64,000 nt of DNA. It comes from Elizabethkingia occulta (GTDB lineage Bacteria > Bacteroidota > Bacteroidia > Flavobacteriales > Weeksellaceae). Position 1 is the first letter of the stretch; each line of letters opens with the position of its first letter. Below are positions 8,956 to 17,297 of this stretch, piece after piece. Location of the stretch: the NCBI RefSeq assembly GCF_002023715.1, contig NZ_MAHX01000005.1:186001-250000 (forward strand), in the 5' to 3' direction. A program made the position numbers and the translations under genes. Under the pieces are notes generated by a model, which was not told the origin of the DNA, did not search any database, and saw only the letters and a program-made list of their open reading frames with translations.

Positions 8956-10014
8956 ATGAGAATGAAAGTAACTAAATTATTGCAAGTCTTTTTAGGGATA
9001 GCATTATTATTAAATGTATCTTGTAACAACGACAGATCCGATGATATTCCGAATCCCCCAACAGGTGCATACAGTCAGGGAATAATAATATCCAATGAGG
9101 GAAATTTCACTACACCTAATGCCAGTGTAAGCTTTGCTACAAATGACTTTGGTACAGTAAATCAGGATATATATAACAAGGTTAATAATGAGGTAACCGG
9201 TGATGTATTAAATACAATTGGTTTCAAGGGTGATTATGCATATCTGGTAATTAATAACTCTAATCAGATTAAAATAGTTAACCGTTATACTTTTAAAAAA
9301 GTAGGTGAAATTACCAAAGAAATTGTAAGCCCAAGATATATTGCATTTACTGACAAATATATATATGTGACTAATGACAAATACCAGGGAGGCAAATACG
9401 TAAGTATCTATAATATTTCTGATTTGTCCTTTGTTAAAAAAATTGATGTTTCTAACGTAGCTGAAAGAATTGCAACTGCAAACGGAAACATTTTTGTGCA
9501 AAATGCATCTTTCGGTTTTGGAAATAAAATTTCTTATGTTAACGGAAGTACTAATAACCTGCAATCTGAAATAACAATACCTAATGGTCAGATTCAGAAT
9601 ATTCTTCCTTATAATAACAATATTTATGTACTAGCTTCAGATGCGAGTGCAACAGATTCATATGTTTACACACTTTCTGATACCGGAGCTATTATTAAAA
9701 CAACTGTCTTAAAAGGTATATCTCAAGCATCAAAACTTAGAATTGATAGCGGAAAATTTTATTTTGCTACCGGTGTAAAGGTTTATGCAATGGATATGAA
9801 TGCAACAAATGCTCCTACAACACCAGTTATTACAGCATCTGCTAGTGATCAAGATTCTGGATTATATGGGTTTGATGTAATAGACGGAAAAATATATACG
9901 GCTGATTCAAATAAGTTTACTGCTAATAGTACTGTTACAGTTTACAGCTCAACTGGGAATATTCTTAAGACTTTTGAAGCAGGAAGAGGTACTAATGGAT
10001 TTTACAAAAATTAG
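8956..10014 (+). CDS. BtuG-like surface beta-propeller lipoprotein (DUF5074/YncE-like)
   Basis: A 352-residue lipoprotein with a signal ending NVSC (Cys23) and an acidic stretch shortly after. The body repeats short blade-like units (YLVINNSNQIKIVNRYT, YIYVTNDKYQGGKYVSIYN, YGFDVIDGKIYTADSN) and ends in RGTNGFYKN, a layout typical of seven-bladed YncE/DUF5074 propellers. In Bacteroides, BtuG is such a propeller, sits on BtuB and captures B12 with very high affinity. Location 9 bases after the riboswitch-controlled BtuB-like gene supports the same role. The assignment rests on fold and context, not on identified corrin-binding residues. A second ATG 6 bases downstream is an alternative start. 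Confidence 0.75.
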   Translation: MRMKVTKLLQVFLGIALLLNVSCNNDRSDDIPNPPTGAYSQGIIISNEGNFTTPNASVSFATNDFGTVNQDIYNKVNNEVTGDVLNTIGFKGDYAYLVINNSNQIKIVNRYTFKKVGEITKEIVSPRYIAFTDKYIYVTNDKYQGGKYVSIYNISDLSFVKKIDVSNVAERIATANGNIFVQNASFGFGNKISYVNGSTNNLQSEITIPNGQIQNILPYNNNIYVLASDASATDSYVYTLSDTGAIIKTTVLKGISQASKLRIDSGKFYFATGVKVYAMDMNATNAPTTPVITASASDQDSGLYGFDVIDGKIYTADSNKFTANSTVTVYSSTGNILKTFEAGRGTNGFYKN

Positions 10015-10048
10015 TACTGATAGTTAAAATACCAAATCATCTATCCTC

Positions 10049-10083
10049 GGCCGTGTATAAGTTCGCTTATCACGGCCCTTTTT
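10049..10083 (+). terminator. Terminator of the B12 uptake operon
   Basis: GGCCGTG (10049-10055) pairs with CACGGCC (10071-10077). An inner ATAAG/CTTAT stem closes a UUCG tetraloop (10062-10065), and a T run follows. The T run is on the plus strand, so it terminates btuG rather than the convergent yihY-like gene. Confidence 0.92.
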
Positions 10084-11077
10084 ATAACTGGATATTGTGA
10101 TCGTTATTATTGGGCCCAGGCGAAGTTTGCAGAAACTGTTGCTGTTCTATTTGTGCTGCCAGCTCATCTCCTATCTTTTTGTCCATTTTTACCTTTTTTA
10201 TTGCCAAATTAAGCTCGTTACCAAACAAAATAAGAATGATATTCAGGTTTACCCAGATCATAACCAGGATTATGGAACCAATAGAACCATATAAGAAGTT
10301 ATAACGGGCAATATCCCGTACATAAAAGGCGAAAACATAAGTAATAAACCCAAATAGCAAAGTGCTGAAAATAGCCCCCGGAATTGCCTCTCTGAATCTT
10401 TTGATTTTAAGACAGCCTACCCAGTAAAATAAGGCCAGCAGAATAAAATAGAATAAAGGGAATGAAATGAAACTGATAATTTTTGTTAGGTTGTTGACCA
10501 ACCAGGAAATACTGTTTACCGGATTAAACAACTTCATTACAACTTCTGCATAATAAATTCCCAAAAGCGACAAAACTGTAATACTTACAAAGGCAATGGT
10601 GATAAGCAATGCAATACCGTAATTTCTGAAGAAAGTACGTTTTACGTCTGTATTCAGGTTAAATCCCATAATCAGGGCATGTGTTCCGTTTGTCCCGAAT
10701 ATTAATGCCAATATAATGGTTACAAAGTTGCTGATGCCTTTAAGATTCGGAATCAGAGTGTCCTGCAAATATTCCGTAACATAAACCTTTATATCAGCCG
10801 GTAATATGTTGGCCAGCATAACATCGAATATATAAAACTGGAGTTTGTCATAATGCGGCAGATACGGAAGAATTGAAAGCAGAAATAATAAAAAAGGAAA
10901 CAGGCTTAGGAAAAAAGCCCATGAAATTGCTGCTGCCTGCCTGATAACAGGGTTTTTAAAAATACCTTCTCCATAGATTTCAAACATCTTCAGCAATGAA
11001 ATTCCCAGCATAGGAAGGTGTATGCTGTCCAGAAAATCACGAAATCTAATGATAAGTTGAGGCGTTTTTAAAGGCAT
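10082..11077 (-). CDS. YihY/BrkB (UPF0761) family inner-membrane protein
   Basis: A 331-residue polytopic membrane protein with six hydrophobic spans, recognisable by the family segments AAAISWAFFLSLFPFLLFLL near residue 50, a central LIFGTNG region, and YGSIGSIILVMIWVNLNIILILFGNELN near 265-290. The function is not well established: the old name ribonuclease BN was mistaken, and BrkB was linked to serum resistance in Bordetella. The C-terminal tail is cytoplasmic and Gln/Asn-rich. It is divergent from rlmH with only 32 bases between starts, and its stop abuts the terminator of the convergent B12 operon. Confidence 0.9.
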   Translation of the reverse strand: MPLKTPQLIIRFRDFLDSIHLPMLGISLLKMFEIYGEGIFKNPVIRQAAAISWAFFLSLFPFLLFLLSILPYLPHYDKLQFYIFDVMLANILPADIKVYVTEYLQDTLIPNLKGISNFVTIILALIFGTNGTHALIMGFNLNTDVKRTFFRNYGIALLITIAFVSITVLSLLGIYYAEVVMKLFNPVNSISWLVNNLTKIISFISFPLFYFILLALFYWVGCLKIKRFREAIPGAIFSTLLFGFITYVFAFYVRDIARYNFLYGSIGSIILVMIWVNLNIILILFGNELNLAIKKVKMDKKIGDELAAQIEQQQFLQTSPGPNNNDHNIQL

Positions 11078-11082
11078 TCATC

Positions 11083-11104
11083 TATATTTGCAAAAGCAAA
11101 GATA
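11083..11104. promoter_or_regulatory. Divergent promoter elements for rlmH and the YihY-like gene
   Basis: Plus strand: -7 TATATTTG (11083-11090) with a -33 TTG at 11057-11059 (23-base spacer) for rlmH. Minus strand: -7 TATCTTTG (read on the complement of 11097-11104) for the YihY-like gene. The two boxes lie face to face, so each polymerase melts DNA next to the other's box and the promoters should be mutually exclusive. Confidence 0.6.
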
Positions 11105-11109
11105 CTAAA

Positions 11110-11583
11110 ATGCGTATAAGTCTGATATGTATTGGCAAAACCGATGATGCTGAAATTAAGAAACTCATTGCTTATTACATTCCGCGTCTTCCGAAACATT
11201 TCAATTTTGAATTTATTGAGATACCGGACGTTAAAAATGCCAAAAACCTTACTGATATCCAGTTAAAAAAAGAAGAAGCTAAATTATTCCTTAATTATCT
11301 CGATAATACAGATACCGTTGTGTTATTAGATGAAAAAGGTAAACAGTTTACATCCCGTGAATTTGCATCCAAAATAGATAATTGGATGAATATGTCTACC
11401 CGACATCTTGCATTCCTTGTAGGAGGTGCTTATGGATTTTCTGAAGAAATCTATAGCAGAGCTCAGGAAAAAATTTCATTGTCAAAAATGACATTCACCC
11501 ATCAGATGATCCGGTTGTTTTTTGTAGAACAAATTTATCGTGCTTCCACAATTCTTCAGGGGAAACCCTATCATAACGATTAA
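11110..11583 (+). CDS. rlmH: 23S rRNA (pseudouridine1915-N3)-methyltransferase RlmH
   Basis: A 157-residue SPOUT-class methyltransferase of the usual RlmH length (about 155). It methylates pseudouridine 1915 in helix 69 of 23S rRNA using S-adenosylmethionine. The knotted SAM-binding region is visible as LVGGAYGFSEEIYSRA near residue 103, followed by LSLSKMTFTHQMIR-like sequence (here ISLSKMTFTHQMIRLFF) and the C-terminal GKPYHND tail that inserts in the active site. The start is the ATG 20 bases after a consensus -7 box. It is a single-gene transcript, followed by a repeat-rich gap. Confidence 0.96.
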   Translation: MRISLICIGKTDDAEIKKLIAYYIPRLPKHFNFEFIEIPDVKNAKNLTDIQLKKEEAKLFLNYLDNTDTVVLLDEKGKQFTSREFASKIDNWMNMSTRHLAFLVGGAYGFSEEIYSRAQEKISLSKMTFTHQMIRLFFVEQIYRASTILQGKPYHND

Positions 11584-11600
11584 TAACCTGTAAGAGATAA

Positions 11601-11732
11601 AGCTCCTAACGGAGCTCCTCATACATTACAATAAATTATATTTTTATGATATGAAAGATTAGAAAATGCTCCATAGGAGCCTGATCTGTGTAAAAAAATG
11701 TATATCAGAAGTTGGGTATTCCGGAGGAATAC
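11601..11732. repeat. Cluster of three TCC-GGA palindromic intergenic elements
   Basis: Three short perfect palindromes with the same TCC(N3-4)GGA core: AGCTCC-TAAC-GGAGCT (11601-11616), GCTCC-ATA-GGAGC (11668-11680) and GTATTCC-GGA-GGAATAC (11716-11732). They are spaced about 50-60 bases apart, which gives the look of a degenerate copy of a dispersed extragenic palindrome family. Similar elements are common between genes in this phylum (from memory). No coding potential. Confidence 0.6.
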
Positions 11733-11814
11733 TATCTCAAAACAGGACTATTTTCTCTATATCAACCCGAAATTTGTGTCTAATCCTATTAATATTGATA
11801 TGGTTACCGTAACT

Positions 11815-11848
11815 AAAAAAGGTTCTTCGTTTTGAAGAACCTTTTTTA
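11815..11848. terminator. Bidirectional terminator
   Basis: GGTTCTTC (11821-11828) pairs with GAAGAACC (11834-11841) around loop GTTTT, with six A before and seven T after. It ends the PAP2-tatA transcript on the minus strand and anything reading through from rlmH. Confidence 0.9.
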
Positions 11849-11852
11849 TATA

Positions 11853-12407
11853 TTATTTTTTTCTAACGTATCTCAGTGCCAGCGTGGAGAATAATCCACC
11901 TAATAAGAATCCCATTAGAGCACCTACAGCAACGTCCCCCGGAAAATGAACACCAAGGTATATTCTGCTGTAAGAGACCACTATTGCCCAAATAAAGAGC
12001 AAATAAGGTAAAAACTTATAATTTCTTCCGATAAGAAAACTCAAAAAAGTTGCCAGAAAAAACGTAGTACTCGCATGTGCAGAGTAAAATCCATATTTAC
12101 CACCACAGGTAACCAAACGCATATGATTAATCAGTTCAGGATCGTGGCAAGGCCTCAGCCTTTGGAAGCCATATTTGAAAATATTGGCAATCTGGTCACT
12201 TGCTGTAATTCCTACAGCAATGAAAAGTAATATAAATAAGAAATTCTTTACAGAATACTTTTTATAAACCAGAAACATCAATAAAAGATACAGAGGTATC
12301 CAAACTAATGGTTTGGTCATATAGATCCAGAAAGAATCGAAACCTGATGATCCAAGACCGTTAAGGTATAATAACAGCTCTTTATCTGAATGAATGATTT
12401 CTTCCAT
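11853..12407 (-). CDS. PAP2-family membrane phosphatase
   Basis: A 184-residue integral membrane phosphatase of the PAP2 superfamily, with five to six spans. The three signature motifs are present: K78...RP (KYGFQRLRP, 78-86), the SAH form of the usual PSGH motif (Ser109-Ala-His111), and SR...H...D (Ser147-Arg148, His154, Asp158 in SRIYLGVHFPGD). His154 is the expected nucleophile. Likely substrates are lipid phosphates such as undecaprenyl diphosphate, phosphatidylglycerol phosphate or lipid A phosphate, and the sequence does not decide between them. The gene follows tatA by 2 bases and is co-transcribed with it. Confidence 0.92.
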   Translation of the reverse strand: MEEIIHSDKELLLYLNGLGSSGFDSFWIYMTKPLVWIPLYLLLMFLVYKKYSVKNFLFILLFIAVGITASDQIANIFKYGFQRLRPCHDPELINHMRLVTCGGKYGFYSAHASTTFFLATFLSFLIGRNYKFLPYLLFIWAIVVSYSRIYLGVHFPGDVAVGALMGFLLGGLFSTLALRYVRKK

Positions 12408-12409
12408 AT

Positions 12410-12835
12410 CTATCGGCTTACCGGACCAATATGTTCATCGCTTAAAGGATCAACTTTTTTCTCGGCAGAAACTACTTGTTCAGTTTCTGTATGGGCAATA
12501 TTCTCTGAAGTCTTTTCCGGAGTCGGAGAAGAAGTATCAGCTACATGCTGATCCATCGGATTAACAGAGTTTTTCATATCCTCTATTTGCTTTTGCACAT
12601 CGTTAAGTGGATTAATATCAGTAACGGTTTGTTTTACTTTATCAATCTCCTTTTTGATGTCTGAAATCGGATTATCAGCCTCCTTCATAATCTCCGTTTT
12701 AATATCCTCCATTGCACCTTTCATTTTACGGACGCCCTGTCCTAATTCGCGTGCAATACTCGGTATTTTATCCGGTCCAAATAATACTACGATGACTAAT
12801 GCCACCACTAACATTTCTCCTATGCTAAGTTCCAT
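12410..12835 (-). CDS. tatA: Twin-arginine translocase subunit TatA/TatE-like
   Basis: A 141-residue protein with the TatA/TatB architecture: one N-terminal membrane helix (about residues 7-21), the hinge FGPDKIP, and an amphipathic helix (ARELGQGVRKMKGAMEDIKTEI). An acidic, low-complexity tail of about 90 residues follows, longer than in TatA proper and reminiscent of TatB. It would form the pore or adaptor for export of folded proteins. No tatC is nearby. The gene is the first of a two-gene transcript with the PAP2 phosphatase. Calling it TatA rather than TatB is by hinge and helix pattern only. Confidence 0.85.
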   Translation of the reverse strand: MELSIGEMLVVALVIVVLFGPDKIPSIARELGQGVRKMKGAMEDIKTEIMKEADNPISDIKKEIDKVKQTVTDINPLNDVQKQIEDMKNSVNPMDQHVADTSSPTPEKTSENIAHTETEQVVSAEKKVDPLSDEHIGPVSR

Positions 12836-12895
12836 AAATCAAAATTACAAAAGATATTCTTAACCTTGCCGTTTTTAAGTTTAATTTCAGCAATT

Positions 12896-14107
12896 TTATT
12901 TCTTTTTAAAGTTAAAATAGGCAATCACTGTTCCCATTCCCAACATTATGAATGCAAGAAAAAACGGAGCTCCCGGAAATTGGAAAGGTGCCTGATCGTG
13001 CGTGAAGTAAAAAAACAGATTCGTCATTAATGGTGGTCCAATAATAGCTGTTGCACTCATAAGGCTGGTTAAAGCTCCCTGTAGCTCTCCTTGTTCCTGT
13101 TTGGATACATTTCCTGTAATTACAGATTGTAACGCAGGTCCGCATATACCACCTAAACAATATGGTACTAAAAAGGCAAACATCATCCAGCTTTCGGTAG
13201 CAAAAGCAAATAATAACATTCCAACTGCATATAATCCGAGCCCGTAATAGATGCTTCGTTCATTTCCTATTTTAGGATTTATCCAGCGTATAAGCACTCC
13301 TTGTACCAAACCAACCAATAACCCTATAAGTCCCAGAGATAAGCCAACTTCTTTTTCTTTCCAACCAAACATGTACATGGTAAAATAAGACCAGTTGCTT
13401 TGTACCGCATGTGCACCAATATATACCAAAATAAGTACCAATATCAGACCCGATATTTTAGGGTGCTTTTTCAACATAAATAATGATCCTATAGGATTAG
13501 CTCTCTTCCATTCAAATTCTCTTCTGTGATCTTTATCCAGAGATTCCGGAAGAATAAAGTAACCGTAGATGAAGTTGATTAAACAAAGTACAGCTGCGGC
13601 ATAAAAAGGAACTCTGGAACCAAATTGACCTAAAAGCCCTCCTAGTACAGGTCCGATAATGAATCCCATACCAAAAGCAGCACCAATAAGCCCAAAATTC
13701 TTTGCCCGGTTTTCTTCTGTGCTAATATCGGCGATATAAGCACTCGCAGTTGTGATACTGGCTCCCGTCATACCCGCTATAACACGACCTATAAACAACC
13801 AGATAATATTAGGTGATAGTGCCAAAAATACGTAATCTATTGCAAAGCCTAATAAGGATATCAGAATAATGGGGCGTCTGCCGTATTTATCACTAAGGTT
13901 ACCCACCAGAGGAGCAAAGATAAACTGGGTAAATGCATATGCAAAGCTTAGCCAGCCACCATATTTTGCAGCTTCACTTATGTCACCATGAATAAGTTCT
14001 TCTATCAGCTTAGGAATAACCGGGATAATAATCCCCCATCCTGTTATATCGATAAGCATGGTGATAAATATAAAACCTATCGCTGTTTTCGTTTTTTTAT
14101 TTTCCAT
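12896..14107 (-). CDS. MFS efflux transporter, TetA-like family
   Basis: A 403-residue, 12-span major facilitator. Motif A between spans 2 and 3 is clear ([10 protein letters not shown], 69-78), and the TetA-like antiporter signature appears in [15 protein letters not shown] and GPVLGGLLG. The N-terminal segment [19 protein letters not shown] closely follows class TetA(A)/(B)-like proteins, which are proton-drug antiporters. Chromosomal members of this group in Flavobacteriia often have no proven substrate, so resistance should not be assumed. It is a single gene, separated from tatA by about 60 bases and from secDF by a strong terminator. Confidence 0.9.
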   Translation of the reverse strand: MENKKTKTAIGFIFITMLIDITGWGIIIPVIPKLIEELIHGDISEAAKYGGWLSFAYAFTQFIFAPLVGNLSDKYGRRPIILISLLGFAIDYVFLALSPNIIWLFIGRVIAGMTGASITTASAYIADISTEENRAKNFGLIGAAFGMGFIIGPVLGGLLGQFGSRVPFYAAAVLCLINFIYGYFILPESLDKDHRREFEWKRANPIGSLFMLKKHPKISGLILVLILVYIGAHAVQSNWSYFTMYMFGWKEKEVGLSLGLIGLLVGLVQGVLIRWINPKIGNERSIYYGLGLYAVGMLLFAFATESWMMFAFLVPYCLGGICGPALQSVITGNVSKQEQGELQGALTSLMSATAIIGPPLMTNLFFYFTHDQAPFQFPGAPFFLAFIMLGMGTVIAYFNFKKK

Positions 14108-14173
14108 AATTTAAAAAAGCGCAACAAAAATAATGAATTGTTACTGTATTATTGTTTATTTTAAAATTAATAA

Positions 14174-14206
14174 TAAAAAAAGCCCCGAATCTCGGGGCTT
14201 TTTTTA
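14174..14206. terminator. Bidirectional terminator downstream of secDF
   Basis: AGCCCCGA (14181-14188) pairs with TCGGGGCT (14192-14199) around a 3-base loop, with seven A before and a T run after. On the minus strand it overlaps the end of secDF (stop at 14204). Confidence 0.93.
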
Positions 14207-17098
14207 TTTGTTTATCTCATGTACTGGCGGGGCGTCTTTTTTTCTTCCCTTCAAGCAGTCATAAGCAATTGCTGATGCAACGAAGATGGATGAATAAGTA
14301 CCGAAACCAATACCGATTAATAATGCAAACATGAAGCCCTTCATATTGTCACCTCCGAAGATGAAGATCGCTAGGATAACCAAGATCGTAGTGAATGAAG
14401 TGTTGAATGTTCTACCTAATGTGCTGCTGATGGAGTCATCAAACAGACCTGCAAGGCTGATAGATTTTCTTTCTCTAAGGTATTCACGGATACGGTCAAA
14501 TACAATTACCGTATCGTTAATGGAATATCCTAATACTGTTAGTACAGCTGCAATGAAATCCTGGTTGATCTCCATATTGAATGGCGCTACTGTGTAGAAT
14601 AAGGAGAATACCCCTAAGATTACTACTGCATCGTGGAACAATGCTGCAACAGCACCAAGAGAAAATTGCCATTTTCTAAATCTTAATAAGATATAGATGA
14701 AGATCCCCGCTAAAGCAGCTAATACTGCTAATGTACCGTGAACCTGAATATCATCTGCTACTGTAGGTCCTACTTTTGTAGAGGAAACGATTCCTGCGTG
14801 TCCGACATCAGAACTTTTGAAAGCTTCGAATGTCTCATTAGCCGGAAGGTGTTTCTTTAATCCGTCATATAATTTATGTTCAATCTCAGAGTCAATAGTT
14901 GTATTAACATCATCAATTTTGTAATCAGTTGTTATTCTAAGCTGATTAGAGTTACCAAATGTTTTAACATCTACTGCTTCGTTCTTACCATCTTTAGTTT
15001 TGAATAGCGGTGCTAATTCTTCCTGAATATCGGAAGCTACAACCGGCTTGTCAAATCTTACAACATAGCTTCTTCCTCCTTTGAAGTCAACTCCAAATTT
15101 GAAGCCTTTTGTAACGATAGATGCAATACAGATAATCATTAACACGGTAGAGAAGATGTAAGACCATTTTCTTTTCCCGATAAAGTCGATCCAGATATTT
15201 CTGAAAAGATTCTTAGAGAACGATGTCCATACTGAAATATTCTTTCCTTTTCCAAGTCTGCTGAAGATCATTACTCTCGATAATAATACCGAAGTAAAGA
15301 AAGTCATCAGAATACCAATAATTAAGGTTACAGCAAATCCCTGGATAGGTCCTGTACCGAAAATATATAATACAACAGCTGTTAGTAATGTTGTTGCGTG
15401 TCCGTCAATAATCGCAGATAAAGCGTGCTTGAAACCATCGTTGTATGCTTCACGGATTCCTTTTCCTGCAAATAATTCTTCTTTAGTTCTCTCGTAGATG
15501 ATTACGTTCGTATCTACTGCCATGGCCATAGATAATACGATACCTGCGATACCCGGTAAGGTAAGCGTAGCATCTATAGAGTCCATAATACCGAACACAT
15601 AGAATAAGTTAATGATCATTGCAATTACAGCGTAAACACCAGCCATACCATAGTAGAAAATAATATATACCATGATAAGAGCAAATGCAATAATGAAAGA
15701 GATAACCCCTGCATTGATCGATTCAGCGCCTAATGAAGGTCCTACAACATCCGCCTGAACAATTTTTGCAGTAGCAGGAAGTTTACCTGAGTTTAGTACA
15801 TCTACTAAGTCTTTAGCTTCATCCTGACTGAAGTTTCCTGTAATTACAGATTGTCCGTTAGGAATAGCTGTATTTACATTTGGAGCAGTATATACATTAT
15901 CATCCAGAGTTACAGCGATAGGTCTTCCGATGTTTTTCTCTGTAAGTGTTTTCCATACCTTGGTACCATCAGAGTCCATCTGCATTCCGATCTCAATTCT
16001 TCCGATTTGGTCGTAGTTAACACGTGCATCTTTTACAGCACCATCAAGCGGAGCTTTGTTATTTGCTGTTCCACGGATTGCATATAATGTTAAATTATCA
16101 GGAGTATTAGATTCAGGTTTTGCAGCCCACATAAACTTAGTAAATCTAAGGTTAGCAGGGCGAGCTTTAATAGCCTGTGCACTATTCAATAATTTGTTTA
16201 CAGTAGCTGTATCTGAAAGTTTAACATTAGCTACTCCGTTTTGTCTTGCACCATTCTGCATATCCAGAGTATTGATAAGATTTATGTTCTTATTAACACC
16301 GATAGAATCTCCTTTTGTCATTACAACAGAAGTTAGTTGCTGGAAATACGGAGCCACTTCACCAGCAGTCTGTACTTCCCAGAACTGTAGTCTTGCTGAA
16401 GTCTGAAGTAATTTCTTTACTCTGTCAATATCTTTGATACCAGGCATTTCAACCAAAATACGACCTGTCCCAGGTACTCTCTGTACGTTCGGTTGTGTTA
16501 CCCCTAGTTTATCGATACGTGTACGGATCACTTCGAATGCTGAACCTACAGAGGCATCAATTTTCTTAGAAATAATCTTTTTTACTTCGTCATCAGGTGT
16601 ATTGAATTTAATCTGATCACTTAGCTTCTGAGTACCGAAAACTTCAGGGTTAGAAAGTTTTACATTTGTCCCTTTTTCTTTGTTTACAGCATCAAACTGA
16701 ACAAAAAAGTTATCGATGTATGTTTTAGTGGAGAATTTTTGTGCAGCATCTGTTCTGTTCAAAGCTTCTACTAAAACAGGGTTTGTGGAATAATTCGTTA
16801 AATCATTAACCAGGTCTCTTTGATTAATTTCCAACAAAACGTTGATCCCTCCTTTCAAATCCAAACCAAGCTTCATTTCTTTTTCCTTGGCCGAACGATA
16901 ATCCAGTTTAGTAAACCCTAGATTAAGCGTGTCTTTGGACAACTTTTCTAATTCCTTTTTGTACTTAACTTCATTGCCTCCGGAAAGAGCTTGTGCCTCT
17001 TTCTCAATTCTATTCGCATAGAAACTCGGCAGGAGTTCATTAATGCATATCAATCCGAGGATGATCGCAATAGTGGTAATGAGTCCTTTTCCTTGCAT
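14204..17098 (-). CDS. secDF: Fused protein-export membrane protein SecDF
   Basis: A 964-residue fusion of SecD and SecF, the usual form in Bacteroidota. It uses the proton gradient to help pull proteins through SecYEG. The SecD half begins with a single span, then LGLDLKGGINVLLEI near residue 78, a large periplasmic P1 head, and a five-span bundle with GIVLSMAMAVDTNVIIYERTKEE. The SecF half begins near residue 640 (GFKFGVDFKGGRSYVVRF) with GYSINDTVIVFDRIRE as the matching conserved loop. The Asp residues in those two loops are the proton-path residues. It is monocistronic, with its own promoter at 17141-17173. Confidence 0.97.
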   Translation of the reverse strand: MQGKGLITTIAIILGLICINELLPSFYANRIEKEAQALSGGNEVKYKKELEKLSKDTLNLGFTKLDYRSAKEKEMKLGLDLKGGINVLLEINQRDLVNDLTNYSTNPVLVEALNRTDAAQKFSTKTYIDNFFVQFDAVNKEKGTNVKLSNPEVFGTQKLSDQIKFNTPDDEVKKIISKKIDASVGSAFEVIRTRIDKLGVTQPNVQRVPGTGRILVEMPGIKDIDRVKKLLQTSARLQFWEVQTAGEVAPYFQQLTSVVMTKGDSIGVNKNINLINTLDMQNGARQNGVANVKLSDTATVNKLLNSAQAIKARPANLRFTKFMWAAKPESNTPDNLTLYAIRGTANNKAPLDGAVKDARVNYDQIGRIEIGMQMDSDGTKVWKTLTEKNIGRPIAVTLDDNVYTAPNVNTAIPNGQSVITGNFSQDEAKDLVDVLNSGKLPATAKIVQADVVGPSLGAESINAGVISFIIAFALIMVYIIFYYGMAGVYAVIAMIINLFYVFGIMDSIDATLTLPGIAGIVLSMAMAVDTNVIIYERTKEELFAGKGIREAYNDGFKHALSAIIDGHATTLLTAVVLYIFGTGPIQGFAVTLIIGILMTFFTSVLLSRVMIFSRLGKGKNISVWTSFSKNLFRNIWIDFIGKRKWSYIFSTVLMIICIASIVTKGFKFGVDFKGGRSYVVRFDKPVVASDIQEELAPLFKTKDGKNEAVDVKTFGNSNQLRITTDYKIDDVNTTIDSEIEHKLYDGLKKHLPANETFEAFKSSDVGHAGIVSSTKVGPTVADDIQVHGTLAVLAALAGIFIYILLRFRKWQFSLGAVAALFHDAVVILGVFSLFYTVAPFNMEINQDFIAAVLTVLGYSINDTVIVFDRIREYLRERKSISLAGLFDDSISSTLGRTFNTSFTTILVILAIFIFGGDNMKGFMFALLIGIGFGTYSSIFVASAIAYDCLKGRKKDAPPVHEINK

Positions 17099-17140
17099 TT
17101 TTTTATGATTTAACGACTATTTTTCATTGATTATAAGGCG

Positions 17141-17173
17141 CAAATATAATGATTTTTAGTAAATTTTAACAAT
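17141..17173 (-). promoter_or_regulatory. secDF promoter
   Basis: Minus strand: -33 TTG (complement of 17171-17173) and -7 TATATTTG (complement of 17141-17148) separated by 22 bases, about 43 bases before the secDF start. Confidence 0.75.
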
Positions 17174-17272
17174 TTTCTTTTTAACTGCTCCCAAGTGCGG
17201 TAAGAATATAAATTTGACAGAAATATACATCTGGAATTATAAGAGTAATAATAATTCTGTCTTAATTATCTT

Positions 17273-17280
17273 TATTTTTG
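17273..17280 (+). promoter_or_regulatory. -7 box before the L,D-transpeptidase gene
   Basis: TATTTTTG matches TAnnTTTG and ends 17 bases before ATG 17298. This decides against the more upstream TTG start at 17214. Confidence 0.6.
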
Positions 17281-17297
17281 TCATTAATACAAAACCA

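Noticed and set aside
9208-9564. Minus-strand 118-codon frame inside the BtuG-like gene
   Set aside because: Antisense to a well-supported lipoprotein gene; composition is the reverse complement of the propeller repeats.
12840-12847. Possible -7 box TAATTTTG before tatA
   Set aside because: It lies only 5 bases from the start codon, so transcription would begin inside the gene.
12896-14107. Tetracycline resistance gene
   Set aside because: TetA-like in motif and length, but chromosomal relatives are common and no tetracycline-specific residue or mobile context was found; kept as a generic MFS efflux transporter.
16056-16406. Plus-strand 116-codon frame inside secDF
   Set aside because: Antisense shadow of the SecD periplasmic domain.
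17214-17297. N-terminal extension of the L,D-transpeptidase from a TTG start
   Set aside because: A consensus -7 box (17273-17280) lies inside it and a good signal sequence begins at ATG 17298.
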